Assembly (NCBI GenBank): GCA_012515695.1
Contig: JAAYXX010000212.1
Coordinates: 1 to 21,108 of the forward strand
Reading direction: 5' to 3'
Source: Chloroflexota bacterium
GTDB taxonomy: Bacteria; Chloroflexota; Anaerolineae; UBA1429
DNA length: 21,108 nucleotides
The translations under genes and the position numbers were made by a program. The first letter of the stretch is position 1. Every line of letters begins with the position of its first letter. This document shows positions 7,089-14,842 of this stretch, piece after piece. The notes beneath the pieces were generated by a model that saw only the letters and a list, made by a program, of their open reading frames with translations, was not told the DNA's origin and did no database searches.

Positions 7089-9771
7089 GAGCTATACCCA
7101 GACCGAAGTGACCTTTTCGCCCGGCACCAACGCCATCATCGGCGCGAATGGGGCAGGCAAAAGCTCTCTGCTGGAAGCGATTGGGTTCGCTCTGTTCAAT
7201 TTCAAAGAACATTCGCTGGCCCATTGCCTGCACGAAGGGAGCGACTCGGGCAGCATCGCCGTGCGCTTTGTCTCGTCTTACGACGAGCGCGAATACGAGG
7301 TAGAGCGCCGCTTCAGCAGCAAGACCACTACCCGCTACCGCGTCTATGACATTGAACTGGACCGACAGGTCATCGCCGACGGCAGCGAAGACGTGCAGAC
7401 CTGGCTACACCAGCATCTAGACGTCGAAGAGAGCATGAGCCTGGAAACGCTGTTCGAGAATACCGTCGGCGTGCCCCAGGGCGCGCTTACCGCCTCGTTC
7501 CAGCAGGCAGCCAGCGCACGCAAGGCCATCTTTGACCCCCTGCTGCGCGTAGAAGAGTACCGCAAGGCGTCGGATAATCTGCGCGAAACCACGAGCTACC
7601 TGAGCGGGGAAATCGGCGCCGCCCGTCAGGCCATCGCCCATATGGAGGGCCAGCTTGCCAGCCTGCCCACCCTCCGCGAGAACCGGCAAGCATTGGAAGG
7701 CGGCATCGGCGCGCTGGAACACCAGGGGGCCGCGTTGGGCCATTCCCTGGAACAGGCCACGGGGAGCCTGAACCTGCTCGACCAGGCAGCCGAGCGCGTC
7801 CAGCAAATCGCCGCCCGGCTGGAGCGCGTCAAGGCCCAGGTCGACGCCCACGAGCGCCTGCTGTCCGACGCGCAACACGAGCTATCCGAGGCTCGCGCCG
7901 CGTCCGTCCTCGTCGCCAACTCGCTGGAAGGGCATCGCGCCTACCTGCAAACCGAGCGCCAACTGGCCGAACTGGAGCGCAAACGCGCCACCCGCGACCG
8001 CCTGCGCGCACAGCATAGCCAGTTGGCAACCGAGGCCGCCCGCATCGCCACCCGCCTGGACCAGCTATCCGCCGAACTGGCCGATATTGCCGTTTCCGCC
8101 CAACGCCTGCAAGAACTCGCCCCCCTGGTCGAGCAACAACACATGCTAGAGGTCGGGCTGCGACAGGCCGAAAATGACGTGCAGCGCCTCGCCACCGCCC
8201 GCCGCCAGGAGGAAACGCTCAAGGCCGAGGTCGTCCAGGCGCAGGAGGAATTGACCAGGGCCACCAAGGGGCTGGAACAGGCCATAGCCCTGGAAGAAAC
8301 GCTGCAACACATGCGTCAGACCATCGACGAGCTGACCCGCGCCGAACAAGAGGCCCGCGAAAACCAGGTCGCCATCCGCACCGAGATCAACCAACTGCGC
8401 GAGCAATCCGCCACGCTGGAAGAGGTGGATTCGGCGCGCTGCCCCGTCTGCGAGGCCGAATTGACCCCTGAGCATCGCGCTGAGTTGCTGGCTCGCAACG
8501 CCAAACAGGTCGCCGCGCTGCAAACCAGGGCCGCCGCGCTGGCCGAGCAATCCGCCGAGTATGCCCGACAGATCGCGGAACGACAAGCGGGAATGGAGCA
8601 GGGCCAGCGGCGACTGCGCGCCATGCCCACAGAGCACCAAGTCCAGCGTTACCAGCAAGCCCTGGACCGGCGCAAGCTGGCCTGGCAGAACGCCAAGGCC
8701 GAGGCCGCCCGCTATCAGGGCGCGCCCGCAGAGGCCGAGCAATACCAGATGGCCCTGGCCCAACTGGGCAATCCCCGCCGGGAATACGAGCGCCACGAAG
8801 ATCGGGTGCGCCAGCAGGCCGCCAAAGAGCAAGAGCAGCGCCGCCAGCAGGCCCGCCAGCAGACGCTACAAGAACAAATGACCGCGTTGGAAGCCCAGTT
8901 GGCCGCCTTTGAGGGGCTGGATGAGCAGGTGCGCGCTACCCAGGGCGAACGAGAGCGCCATCAGGAGGCGCATAATACGTATCTGGCCCACATCAAGGCC
9001 GCCGAGCAGCAAGAAGCCCGCCAGCGCCGCGTGACAACCCTGCAAGAAGAAGGGCAGCAGCTAGAGGCCGAGCAAGCCAGCCTGACCCGGCAATATGAGC
9101 AGGCGTTGGCAGACTATGACGCCCAGGAGCATGCCCGCGTGCGCGGAGAGGTGAGCAGGCTGCAACAAGAGCTGGCCGCGAATCGGGCGCAATTGGGGGC
9201 CAGGCGCGAGCAATTGGAGGCCGTCCGCCGCGAGATCGCCCAACTGGAACAGATGCAGGCCGAGCGGGGACGCAAGCGCGCCGAGTTGGAAGACCTGGAA
9301 GAGCTTGAGCAAACGGTAAGAATGGTGCGCGACCTGTTGCAACAGGCCGGGCCGCAGATTACCAAACAACTCGTCCACCAGATTTCCCGCGAGGCTTCTT
9401 TGCTGTACGGCGATATCATGGGCGACCACAGCGGGCGGCTGATCTGGACTGAGGATTACGAGCTATCGTTGGACGTGCAGGGCCGCCAGCGCACCTTCCG
9501 GCAATTCTCCGGCGGCGAGCAGATGAGCGCAGCCCTGGCGTTGCGAATGGCCCTGCTCAAGAGCACCTCCGCCATTGACGTGGCCTTTTTCGACGAGCCA
9601 ACCGCCCACCTCGACCCCACGCGCCGCGAAAGCCTCGCGGAGCAGATCGTCCAGATCAAGGGCTTTTCACAACTGTTCGTCATCAGCCACGACGACACCT
9701 TTGAGCGGGCCGTGCAGAACTATATCCGGGTGGTCAAAGGCGAGAACGGTAGTTACTGGAGCCGCATGTAA
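7054..9771 (+). CDS. Rad50/SbcC-type SMC-family ATPase with zinc hook
   Basis: 905 residues. Rad50 clamps DNA ends and controls the Mre11 nuclease through ATP-driven opening and closing. The N-terminal lobe has Walker A GANGAGKSS (K36) and VGVPQGALTASFQQ as the Q-loop region. Long Gln/Glu/Ala/Arg-rich coiled coils occupy ~170-780. CPVC at 463-466, close to the midpoint, is the zinc-hook CxxC. The C-terminal lobe has FSGGEQMS (signature at 819-823), Walker B FFDEPTAHLD (D847, E848) and H879 in ISHDD. The size is nearer archaeal Rad50 (~880) than E. coli SbcC (~1050). The ATG at 7054 is preceded by GGAAGAAGAG inside the mre11-like gene. It is followed after only 2 bp by the nurA-like gene. Confidence 0.96.
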   Translation: MLITHLELENFKSYTQTEVTFSPGTNAIIGANGAGKSSLLEAIGFALFNFKEHSLAHCLHEGSDSGSIAVRFVSSYDEREYEVERRFSSKTTTRYRVYDIELDRQVIADGSEDVQTWLHQHLDVEESMSLETLFENTVGVPQGALTASFQQAASARKAIFDPLLRVEEYRKASDNLRETTSYLSGEIGAARQAIAHMEGQLASLPTLRENRQALEGGIGALEHQGAALGHSLEQATGSLNLLDQAAERVQQIAARLERVKAQVDAHERLLSDAQHELSEARAASVLVANSLEGHRAYLQTERQLAELERKRATRDRLRAQHSQLATEAARIATRLDQLSAELADIAVSAQRLQELAPLVEQQHMLEVGLRQAENDVQRLATARRQEETLKAEVVQAQEELTRATKGLEQAIALEETLQHMRQTIDELTRAEQEARENQVAIRTEINQLREQSATLEEVDSARCPVCEAELTPEHRAELLARNAKQVAALQTRAAALAEQSAEYARQIAERQAGMEQGQRRLRAMPTEHQVQRYQQALDRRKLAWQNAKAEAARYQGAPAEAEQYQMALAQLGNPRREYERHEDRVRQQAAKEQEQRRQQARQQTLQEQMTALEAQLAAFEGLDEQVRATQGERERHQEAHNTYLAHIKAAEQQEARQRRVTTLQEEGQQLEAEQASLTRQYEQALADYDAQEHARVRGEVSRLQQELAANRAQLGARREQLEAVRREIAQLEQMQAERGRKRAELEDLEELEQTVRMVRDLLQQAGPQITKQLVHQISREASLLYGDIMGDHSGRLIWTEDYELSLDVQGRQRTFRQFSGGEQMSAALALRMALLKSTSAIDVAFFDEPTAHLDPTRRESLAEQIVQIKGFSQLFVISHDDTFERAVQNYIRVVKGENGSYWSRM

Positions 9772-9773
9772 TC

Positions 9774-10955
9774 ATGTTCAGCAAACCACACGTCGTCAGC
9801 GCGCTCCGAGCCAAACAGCAGGATTTCGCCGATTTCCAGCTTGAGGCGAGCGAAGAACTGGATCGGTTCCGCGAGGCCCTGGAATTCGCCTGCTCTCAGG
9901 GGCGCGAAGACCTGCTCCAATTGCTAGAGGACATCCCCCGCCCCGGCGCGCTGCCCACCGTCGAGCGGGTGGCCGGGCGCTCGATCGTGCTACCCTTTGC
10001 GCCGCGCTGGGAAAACCACACCGAGGCGCGGGCCTGGGCAATGGACACGCTCCGCAACGTGCCCACCCTCGCCGTGGACGGCTCGCAGATTACCCCCAGC
10101 GGCGACTTTTCCGTGCCTGTGGGCGCGGTGCAGGTGGGCTGGTTCGAAAACGCCCATGACCCTGCGGGCCATTATGAAAAGAATATCGAATTCGAGATTA
10201 TCAGCCCCCAGGAGTTGATGGATGTGGGCGATGAGGATAGCTCGTTCCCCGTGCCCAAGGTGAACCTGCGCCGGTTCGAGCGGGAATGCGACGTGCTGCT
10301 AGACTATATGCAAGCGATGGCCGACCACAACCCCAAGCCGGTCTGCTTCTTTGACGGCTCGCTGGTGATCTCGTTCGCCGCCCAGATGCGCCCCGAATTG
10401 CGCGACCACTACATCCGGGCGGTGCGGGCGCTGCTCATCACCTCCGAGACGACCCGCGTGCCGTTGGTCGGCTATATTGATACCTCGCGGTCCAAAGACC
10501 TGGTTTCGATGCTCGGCTGCCTGAAAGGGTTTACCACGCGCCCCCACATCAGCGACAGCGCGCTGCTTCGCGGCCAGATGCGCTGGGGAGATCGCACCGA
10601 GGCGTTTGTCTGTGCGCGCAATGACAGCCTGTTCGAGCGCAACGATGACCAGGACTATTACGAGCGGGTCCATTTCCTCTATTTAAAGACCACCGCCGAG
10701 AACGCCCCCTCGCGGCTAGACCTGCCCGCCTGGCTGCTAGAGGACGGGCTGCTGGACCAGGTCGTGGATGTGGTGCGGGCCGAGTGCGTCGTGGGAACCG
10801 GCTATCCCTACGCCATCGAGACCGCCGACGCTGTCGCGGTCATCACCGCCGCCGACCGAGAGCGGTTCTACCGCACGCTGCAAGAATTCATCGACAGCCT
10901 CGGCCTGGACCTGCGCTATGCGCGCAAGGCATACAGCAAACGCGGAAGAAGGTAA
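9774..10955 (+). CDS. nurA: NurA-family 5'-3' nuclease
   Basis: 393 residues. NurA is a Mn-dependent, RNase H-fold-like nuclease that works with the HerA hexameric translocase to resect DNA ends into 3' overhangs. Seen here: VDGSQITPSG, the hallmark catalytic DGSQ with D102; a second acidic strand VCFFDGSLVI with D194; VPLVGYIDTSRSKDLV; the ISDSALL/RWGDRT segment; and the C-terminal GTGYPYAIETAD. These correspond in order to the conserved NurA motifs. The first ~90 residues look helical. The gene starts 2 bp after the Rad50-type stop and ends 6 bp before the next gene, so it is certainly part of the operon. The name is given on motif and context grounds and is well supported. Confidence 0.92.
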   Translation: MFSKPHVVSALRAKQQDFADFQLEASEELDRFREALEFACSQGREDLLQLLEDIPRPGALPTVERVAGRSIVLPFAPRWENHTEARAWAMDTLRNVPTLAVDGSQITPSGDFSVPVGAVQVGWFENAHDPAGHYEKNIEFEIISPQELMDVGDEDSSFPVPKVNLRRFERECDVLLDYMQAMADHNPKPVCFFDGSLVISFAAQMRPELRDHYIRAVRALLITSETTRVPLVGYIDTSRSKDLVSMLGCLKGFTTRPHISDSALLRGQMRWGDRTEAFVCARNDSLFERNDDQDYYERVHFLYLKTTAENAPSRLDLPAWLLEDGLLDQVVDVVRAECVVGTGYPYAIETADAVAVITAADRERFYRTLQEFIDSLGLDLRYARKAYSKRGRR

Positions 10956-10961
10956 AGCGTT

Positions 10962-11546
10962 ATGTTCATTGGCAAGATTTCCTCCTCTAGCTCGCACGTG
11001 GACTATATCTGCCAGGTATACGGCCCCGGCGAAGCCGCTATCGTGCCCCAGCCGGAGGATTACGGGTTTGGCACGTTTGTCGGCGTGGAACAAGAGCAGG
11101 GCGGCTATCTGGTGGGCGTCATCAACAATACGACGCTGTTAAACCCCGAATTTGGCAACCTCGGCCCCCGCCTATCGCCCCGCGAAGAGCTGGCCGTGTT
11201 CTCGCCGGACTATTTGGCCGAAAAGGTCACGCTGGTGGCCGTGACCATCCTGGGGATGGTAGACGTGGCGGGCGACGTGCAGCAGGGCGTGCCCGTGGTG
11301 GCCGCCACGGTGGATGCGCGAGTACGCAAGCTGGACCGCGAGGAGGTCATCCGGTTCCATGAGGGGAGCGCGGGCCTGCGCGTGGCCTATCTGCCCATGC
11401 TGCTTACCATGCCGCCGCCGCTGGCCCCTCACCTGTTGCTTCGCATCCTCGCCCACCTGCGCGAGCTATTCCCGGCAGAGGCGCGTCGCCTGGAAATCCT
11501 GGGCAATAACCTGTCGTGGAAATCCCGCGTCGAGCCTGTGGGCTGA
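10962..11546 (+). CDS. Small HAS-barrel-like protein of the nurA-herA operon
   Basis: 194 residues, no recognised enzyme motif, no membrane segment. The first ~75 residues are beta-rich (GKISSSSSHVDYICQVYGP, then AIVPQPEDYGFGTFVGVEQE and YLVGVINNTTLL). They resemble the HAS-barrel found at the N-terminus of HerA and in ATP synthase alpha/beta. The remainder has LSPREELAVFSPDYLAEKVTL and a later helical PHLLLRILAHLRELFP. The gene sits between nurA and herA, 6 bp after the former and 11 bp before the latter. A GGAAGAAGG ribosome-binding site (10944-10952) lies within the end of nurA. I infer a structural or loading partner of HerA-NurA; HerA here also keeps its own N-terminal barrel-like region. 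Function is not established from sequence. Confidence 0.75.
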   Translation: MFIGKISSSSSHVDYICQVYGPGEAAIVPQPEDYGFGTFVGVEQEQGGYLVGVINNTTLLNPEFGNLGPRLSPREELAVFSPDYLAEKVTLVAVTILGMVDVAGDVQQGVPVVAATVDARVRKLDREEVIRFHEGSAGLRVAYLPMLLTMPPPLAPHLLLRILAHLRELFPAEARRLEILGNNLSWKSRVEPVG

Positions 11547-11557
11547 AAGGAGTCGCC

Positions 11558-13219
11558 ATGCTGCCCGCCACACCTATCGGAACGACCAAAGGCCCCGGCG
11601 AAACGCCGCATGAATACACGTTCGTCGCCCCCGACCCGGAACAGCAGGTCAAATATGGCGAGTTTGTCTATTATGAGGCCGACGTGCAGGGGGAAAAGCG
11701 CCTGATTCTGGGCCGCGTCACCCGGCGCGTGCCCCTGCGCCTGTACCCCGACACGTTTATGGCCGACCCCACCGTGCCACCCAAGGCTGTGGCCGAGTTG
11801 CTCGGCTTTGAGCAGGATGTCCACGAACTATTCGAGATCACCGCTACCACCATCGGCTTTTACGACCCGGCGCTAGGCTTTGTGAACCCCCGCATTCCGC
11901 CGCGCTCTGGCGCGCCCATCTATATCGCCTCCGATGAGATGCTGGCCGACGTATTGAGCCGCGTACAGCCCAAGTCTGTGGGCGCGGTGCACATCGGCGC
12001 GCTGTTGAGCAGGCCGGGCCAGCGCGTGCCCATCGCCCTGGATGCGCGGGGCTTTACCAGCACCCACATGGCTATCATCGCCTCCACCGGCTCTGGCAAA
12101 AGCTACCTGGCCGGGGTGATCCTCGAAGAGTTGATGCAGCCCAAGAACCGCGCCGCCGTGTTGGTGGTGGACCCCCACGCGGAATATGACACGCTGGCGG
12201 ATATGCAAGAGCATTCCGCGTTCGCCCAGGATAACTACCGGGCCGAGGTCAAGATTGTGCGCCCTGAGAATATCAAGGTGCGCGTTTCTTCCCTGGAACT
12301 GGGGGATTTGCGCTACCTGCTGCGCGATCTGTCGGAAAAAATGCACTATGAACTGGGGCGGGCCTATGGGCGCGTCAGACGACGCTATGCCGACAAGTGG
12401 ACCAAGGCCCAGTTCCTGGAGATTATCCGCGCCGGGGAAAAAGACCAGCCCGTCACAGATCCCGACGAAAAAGAAGACCCCACCATTGGCGCGCTAGTCT
12501 GGCGGGTCAACTCGCTGCTCGGCGATTCCAAGATTTTCGACGACCATGTGAACATGCGGCTGGACTATCTTTTTCGTCCGGGGCAGTGCACCGTTCTGCA
12601 ACTCAACGAAATCCCCGAACGCGAGCAGCAAACCATCGTTGCTACGCTGCTGCGTCGCGCTTATCAGGCGCGCATGGACACCGCTCGCCAGCGCATCACC
12701 CAAGAGGACGAGAACTATTTGCCTTATCCCGTATTCGTGTTGATAGAAGAGGCGCATAACTTTGCCCCGGCGGGCGCCGAGATCATCACCACGCAAATCC
12801 TGAAGCAAATCCTCTCCGAGGGGCGCAAGTTCGGCATGGCCGTGGGGCTGATCAGCCAGCGCCCCGGCAAGCTCGACGGCGACGTGTTGTCACAATGTAT
12901 GACTCAGTGTATCATGCGCATCGTCAACCCGGTGGATCAGGCGCGCATCGCCGAAAGCGTCGAGTCGGTGGGGCGCGACCTGCTGACGGAATTACCCGCA
13001 CTCACCAAGGGGCAGGTCATCGTGGCCGGAACGTCGGTCAACACGCCGGTGATGGTGCAGGTGCGACAGCGCATCACCCGCCACGGAGCCGAAGACCCCA
13101 ACGCGCCGGAAGCGTGGCAGCAATATTTCAGCGAGGCCAACGAGCGCGCGCGCGCCCGCGATAACGCTATCCCCGGCGAGCCGCCACGCAGACGGGGCGC
13201 GGACCGTATGTTCCGATGA
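11558..13219 (+). CDS. herA: HerA-family DNA translocase/helicase ATPase
   Basis: 553 residues. HerA is a hexameric FtsK/HerA-clade ATPase that pumps DNA and drives resection with NurA. The N-terminal ~150 residues are a beta-rich HAS-barrel-like domain (YGEFVYYEADVQGEKRLILG). Walker A is ASTGSGKSYLAG (K181), followed by VLVVDPHAEYDTL as the usual HerA post-Walker strand. Walker B is FVLIEEAHNFAP with the catalytic EE pair. Next come SEGRKFG and SQRPGKLDGDVLSQC, then QCIMRIVNPVDQARI, the sensor/arginine-finger region typical of HerA. The C-terminus is charged and Arg-rich. ATG 11558 follows AAAGGAG at 11547-11552; an upstream ATG at 11516 lies within the previous gene. This is the last gene of the five-gene repair operon. 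Confidence 0.95.
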   Translation: MLPATPIGTTKGPGETPHEYTFVAPDPEQQVKYGEFVYYEADVQGEKRLILGRVTRRVPLRLYPDTFMADPTVPPKAVAELLGFEQDVHELFEITATTIGFYDPALGFVNPRIPPRSGAPIYIASDEMLADVLSRVQPKSVGAVHIGALLSRPGQRVPIALDARGFTSTHMAIIASTGSGKSYLAGVILEELMQPKNRAAVLVVDPHAEYDTLADMQEHSAFAQDNYRAEVKIVRPENIKVRVSSLELGDLRYLLRDLSEKMHYELGRAYGRVRRRYADKWTKAQFLEIIRAGEKDQPVTDPDEKEDPTIGALVWRVNSLLGDSKIFDDHVNMRLDYLFRPGQCTVLQLNEIPEREQQTIVATLLRRAYQARMDTARQRITQEDENYLPYPVFVLIEEAHNFAPAGAEIITTQILKQILSEGRKFGMAVGLISQRPGKLDGDVLSQCMTQCIMRIVNPVDQARIAESVESVGRDLLTELPALTKGQVIVAGTSVNTPVMVQVRQRITRHGAEDPNAPEAWQQYFSEANERARARDNAIPGEPPRRRGADRMFR

Positions 13220-13288
13220 GCCGGAGCGCCAACGCCCCTATCAGCGGCCCCGAAAGCCTTGCTCTCGCGTTGTTGGCGCAGCCCGCAC

Positions 13289-13559
13289 TATTGATGAAGG
13301 TTAACAAAATAGTTCGGTAACAGCCATTAGGATGGGCGGTTGAAACCGCAGCAACCGTTGCATCGCCAGCTTGCTGGCGCGTCCACCTGCGTGGACTACA
13401 GTCGCCCTTCGGAGACTGGCCCCCTAGCCTGCGAAGGCAGGCTTTGCAGATGTTGGTGCAGTTTCAACTGCCTATGCCGATGCACTGGTTGGTGCAGTTT
13501 CAACTGCCTACGAGATGGCACATCGAGTTATCGAAGTAAATAGTCAACCTTCATTAATA
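13289..13559. mobile_element. MITE-like element copy A: hairpin array with imperfect TIRs and TA flanks
   Basis: This non-coding block fills most of the 378-bp gap between herA and the GHMP kinase gene. Its ends are inverted repeats: 13290-13321 pairs with 13527-13558 at 25 of 32 positions, including TGAAGGTT / AACCTTCA. TA lies immediately outside TTGATGAAGG (13289-13290) and CCTTCATTAA (13558-13559), as expected for a Tc1/IS630-type TA target. Inside is a string of compact palindromes: GCGGTTGAAACCGC (13336-13349), GCCAGCTTGCTGGC (13365-13378), GTCCACCTGCGTGGAC (13381-13396), AGCCTGCGAAGGCAGGCT (13426-13443), and GCAGTTTCAACTGC at 13458-13471 and again at 13494-13507 (36-bp period). No transposase is present. 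A related copy lies at 16618-16842. Small open frames inside it (WCSFNCL repeats) are artefacts. Confidence 0.75.
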
Positions 13560-13597
13560 AATAGCCGCAAAATCAAACCAGATTCGGAGATGGTAAC

Positions 13598-14620
13598 ATG
13601 AAGATTACCGCTACCGTGCCCACCCGCATCGACCTGGCAGGGGGTACGCTAGACGTATATCCCCTCTATCTGTTCGAGGGCGGCGGCCTGACCGTGAACG
13701 CCGCCATTGACGTGCAGGCCCGCGCCAGCGTCGCAACCCGAGACGATGCGCGCATCACCATCCGCTCAGAAGACCAGGCGCTCCACGAGGAAATCGCCTC
13801 CCTGGCCGCGCTGGAACCGGGCGGCCCGCTGGATCTGGTCAAGCGGGCGCTGCTCTATTACCGCCCAGAGGTGGGCCTGGATATTGTCGTGTCCAGCCAG
13901 GCTCCCAAAGGTTCCGGGCTGGGGGCTTCATCCGCGCTGCTGATGGCCCTGTCCAACTGCCTGAACACAATCACCGGGAAGGGCCTGGATTCCCGCCAGA
14001 TCATTGACACCGGCGCGAATATCGAAGCCCAAGTCATCGGCATCCCCACCGGCAAGCAGGACTATTTCCCGCCCATTTATGGCGGGGTGTGCGCCATGTG
14101 GTTCGATGTGGACGGCTGGACGGTGGAATCCCTCTCGCAAGGTGGCGCGCCAGAAGGTAGCGCGCTGATCGACGGCCTGAACGAGCGGCTGATCGTCTCC
14201 TATACGGGCATCCCGCACTTTTCATCCATCACCAACTGGGCCATGCTCAAGCGGTACATCGAAAAAGAGGGGGATAGCGTGGCGCGCATGGCCGAGATCA
14301 AGGCCATCGCCCAGGCCATGCGCGATTGCCTGGCCCGTCGGGATTTCGACACGCTGCCCAAACTGCTGGACGCCGAATGGAAGCTGCGCCGGGGGCTGGC
14401 CGAAGGGGTGACCACGCCGAAAATCGACGCCATTATGGCCGCCGCCGCTCAGGCTGGCGCGTCGGCCAGCAAAATCTGTGGCGCGGGCGGCGGCGGCTGC
14501 ATGATTACCCTCGCCGAGCCGGACCGCGTGCCCGCCGTGCGTGCCGCCATCGCCGCCCACGACGCCGTGATAATGCCCGCCCGCGTGGTGGCGCAAGGTC
14601 TGGTGCTGGAGCAAGAGTAA
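13598..14620 (+). CDS. GHMP-family sugar kinase
   Basis: 340 residues. GHMP kinases phosphorylate sugars or mevalonate-type alcohols with ATP. Motif 1 is PTRIDLAGGTLDV near residue 8. The glycine-rich ATP loop is PKGSGLGASSALLMAL (103-118). The C-terminal motif 3 is KICGAGGGGCMITL (~291-304). GGTLD after the first motif and the overall length resemble the D-glycero-D-manno-heptose 7-phosphate kinase / fucokinase-like branch, but the substrate cannot be fixed from sequence. The ATG is supported by GGAGA (13586-13590). The gene stands alone, between the element copy A upstream and a hairpin-rich spacer downstream, with no obvious nucleotide-sugar pathway neighbours in the window. Confidence 0.88.
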   Translation: MKITATVPTRIDLAGGTLDVYPLYLFEGGGLTVNAAIDVQARASVATRDDARITIRSEDQALHEEIASLAALEPGGPLDLVKRALLYYRPEVGLDIVVSSQAPKGSGLGASSALLMALSNCLNTITGKGLDSRQIIDTGANIEAQVIGIPTGKQDYFPPIYGGVCAMWFDVDGWTVESLSQGGAPEGSALIDGLNERLIVSYTGIPHFSSITNWAMLKRYIEKEGDSVARMAEIKAIAQAMRDCLARRDFDTLPKLLDAEWKLRRGLAEGVTTPKIDAIMAAAAQAGASASKICGAGGGGCMITLAEPDRVPAVRAAIAAHDAVIMPARVVAQGLVLEQE

Positions 14621-14627
14621 ATCCGCA

Positions 14628-14772
14628 ATTGGACCGCCGGCTTCCAGCCGGCATAATAGGAAGCCGCCAAGGATGGCGGCGGTCCAATACCTCACCCCCC
14701 AGCCCCCTCACCAATTTTGGCGAGGGGGAGAAGGGAGAGGCGGCAGACAGATAGCCGCGCCTTGCAGGCGCG
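14628..14772. repeat. Cluster of short palindromic repeats (REP-like)
   Basis: Three adjacent hairpin units follow the GHMP kinase stop. Unit 1 (14628-14688) has an 11-bp perfect outer inverted repeat ATTGGACCGCC / GGCGGTCCAAT enclosing GCCGGC-TTCCA-GCCGGC (14636-14652) and GCCGCC-AAGGAT-GGCGGC (14663-14680). Unit 2 (14703-14728) pairs CCCCCTC with GAGGGGG around CCAATTTTGG. Unit 3 (14756-14772) is CGCGCC-TTGCA-GGCGCG. None codes for protein. Unit 1 might also serve as the kinase mRNA's 3' structure, although no U-tract follows. Confidence 0.6.
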
Positions 14773-14802
14773 CAAGCTGAATGCCACAACAAAGACAAAC
14801 AA

Positions 14803-14830
14803 CGAACCCGCCTGATGATAGGCGGGTTCG
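14803..14830 (-). terminator. Probable intrinsic terminator of the aldo/keto reductase gene
   Basis: A perfect 10-bp stem CGAACCCGCC / GGCGGGTTCG with an 8-nt loop lies 12 bp beyond the reductase stop. Read on the minus strand, it is followed by a T-rich run (TTGTTTGTCTTTGTTG). The T-run favours the minus strand, though the stem could also act on transcripts from the kinase side. Confidence 0.65.
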
Positions 14831-14842
14831 CGCATTTGCGGG

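Noticed and set aside
13226..13279. GCGCCAAC / GTTGGCGC inverted repeat after herA as a terminator
   Set aside because: The loop is about 38 nt and no T-run follows; it may be chance.
13450..13520. Possible CRISPR-like array because of a 36-bp period
   Set aside because: Only two repeat copies, each a 14-bp palindrome within a larger dispersed element; the intervening sequence is similar between the two element copies, so it is not a spacer, and no cas genes are present.
13340..13543. Small open frame with repeated WCSFNCL
   Set aside because: It is the translation of the palindromic repeat; the same peptide motif arises in copy B, and there is no ribosome-binding site or codon bias.
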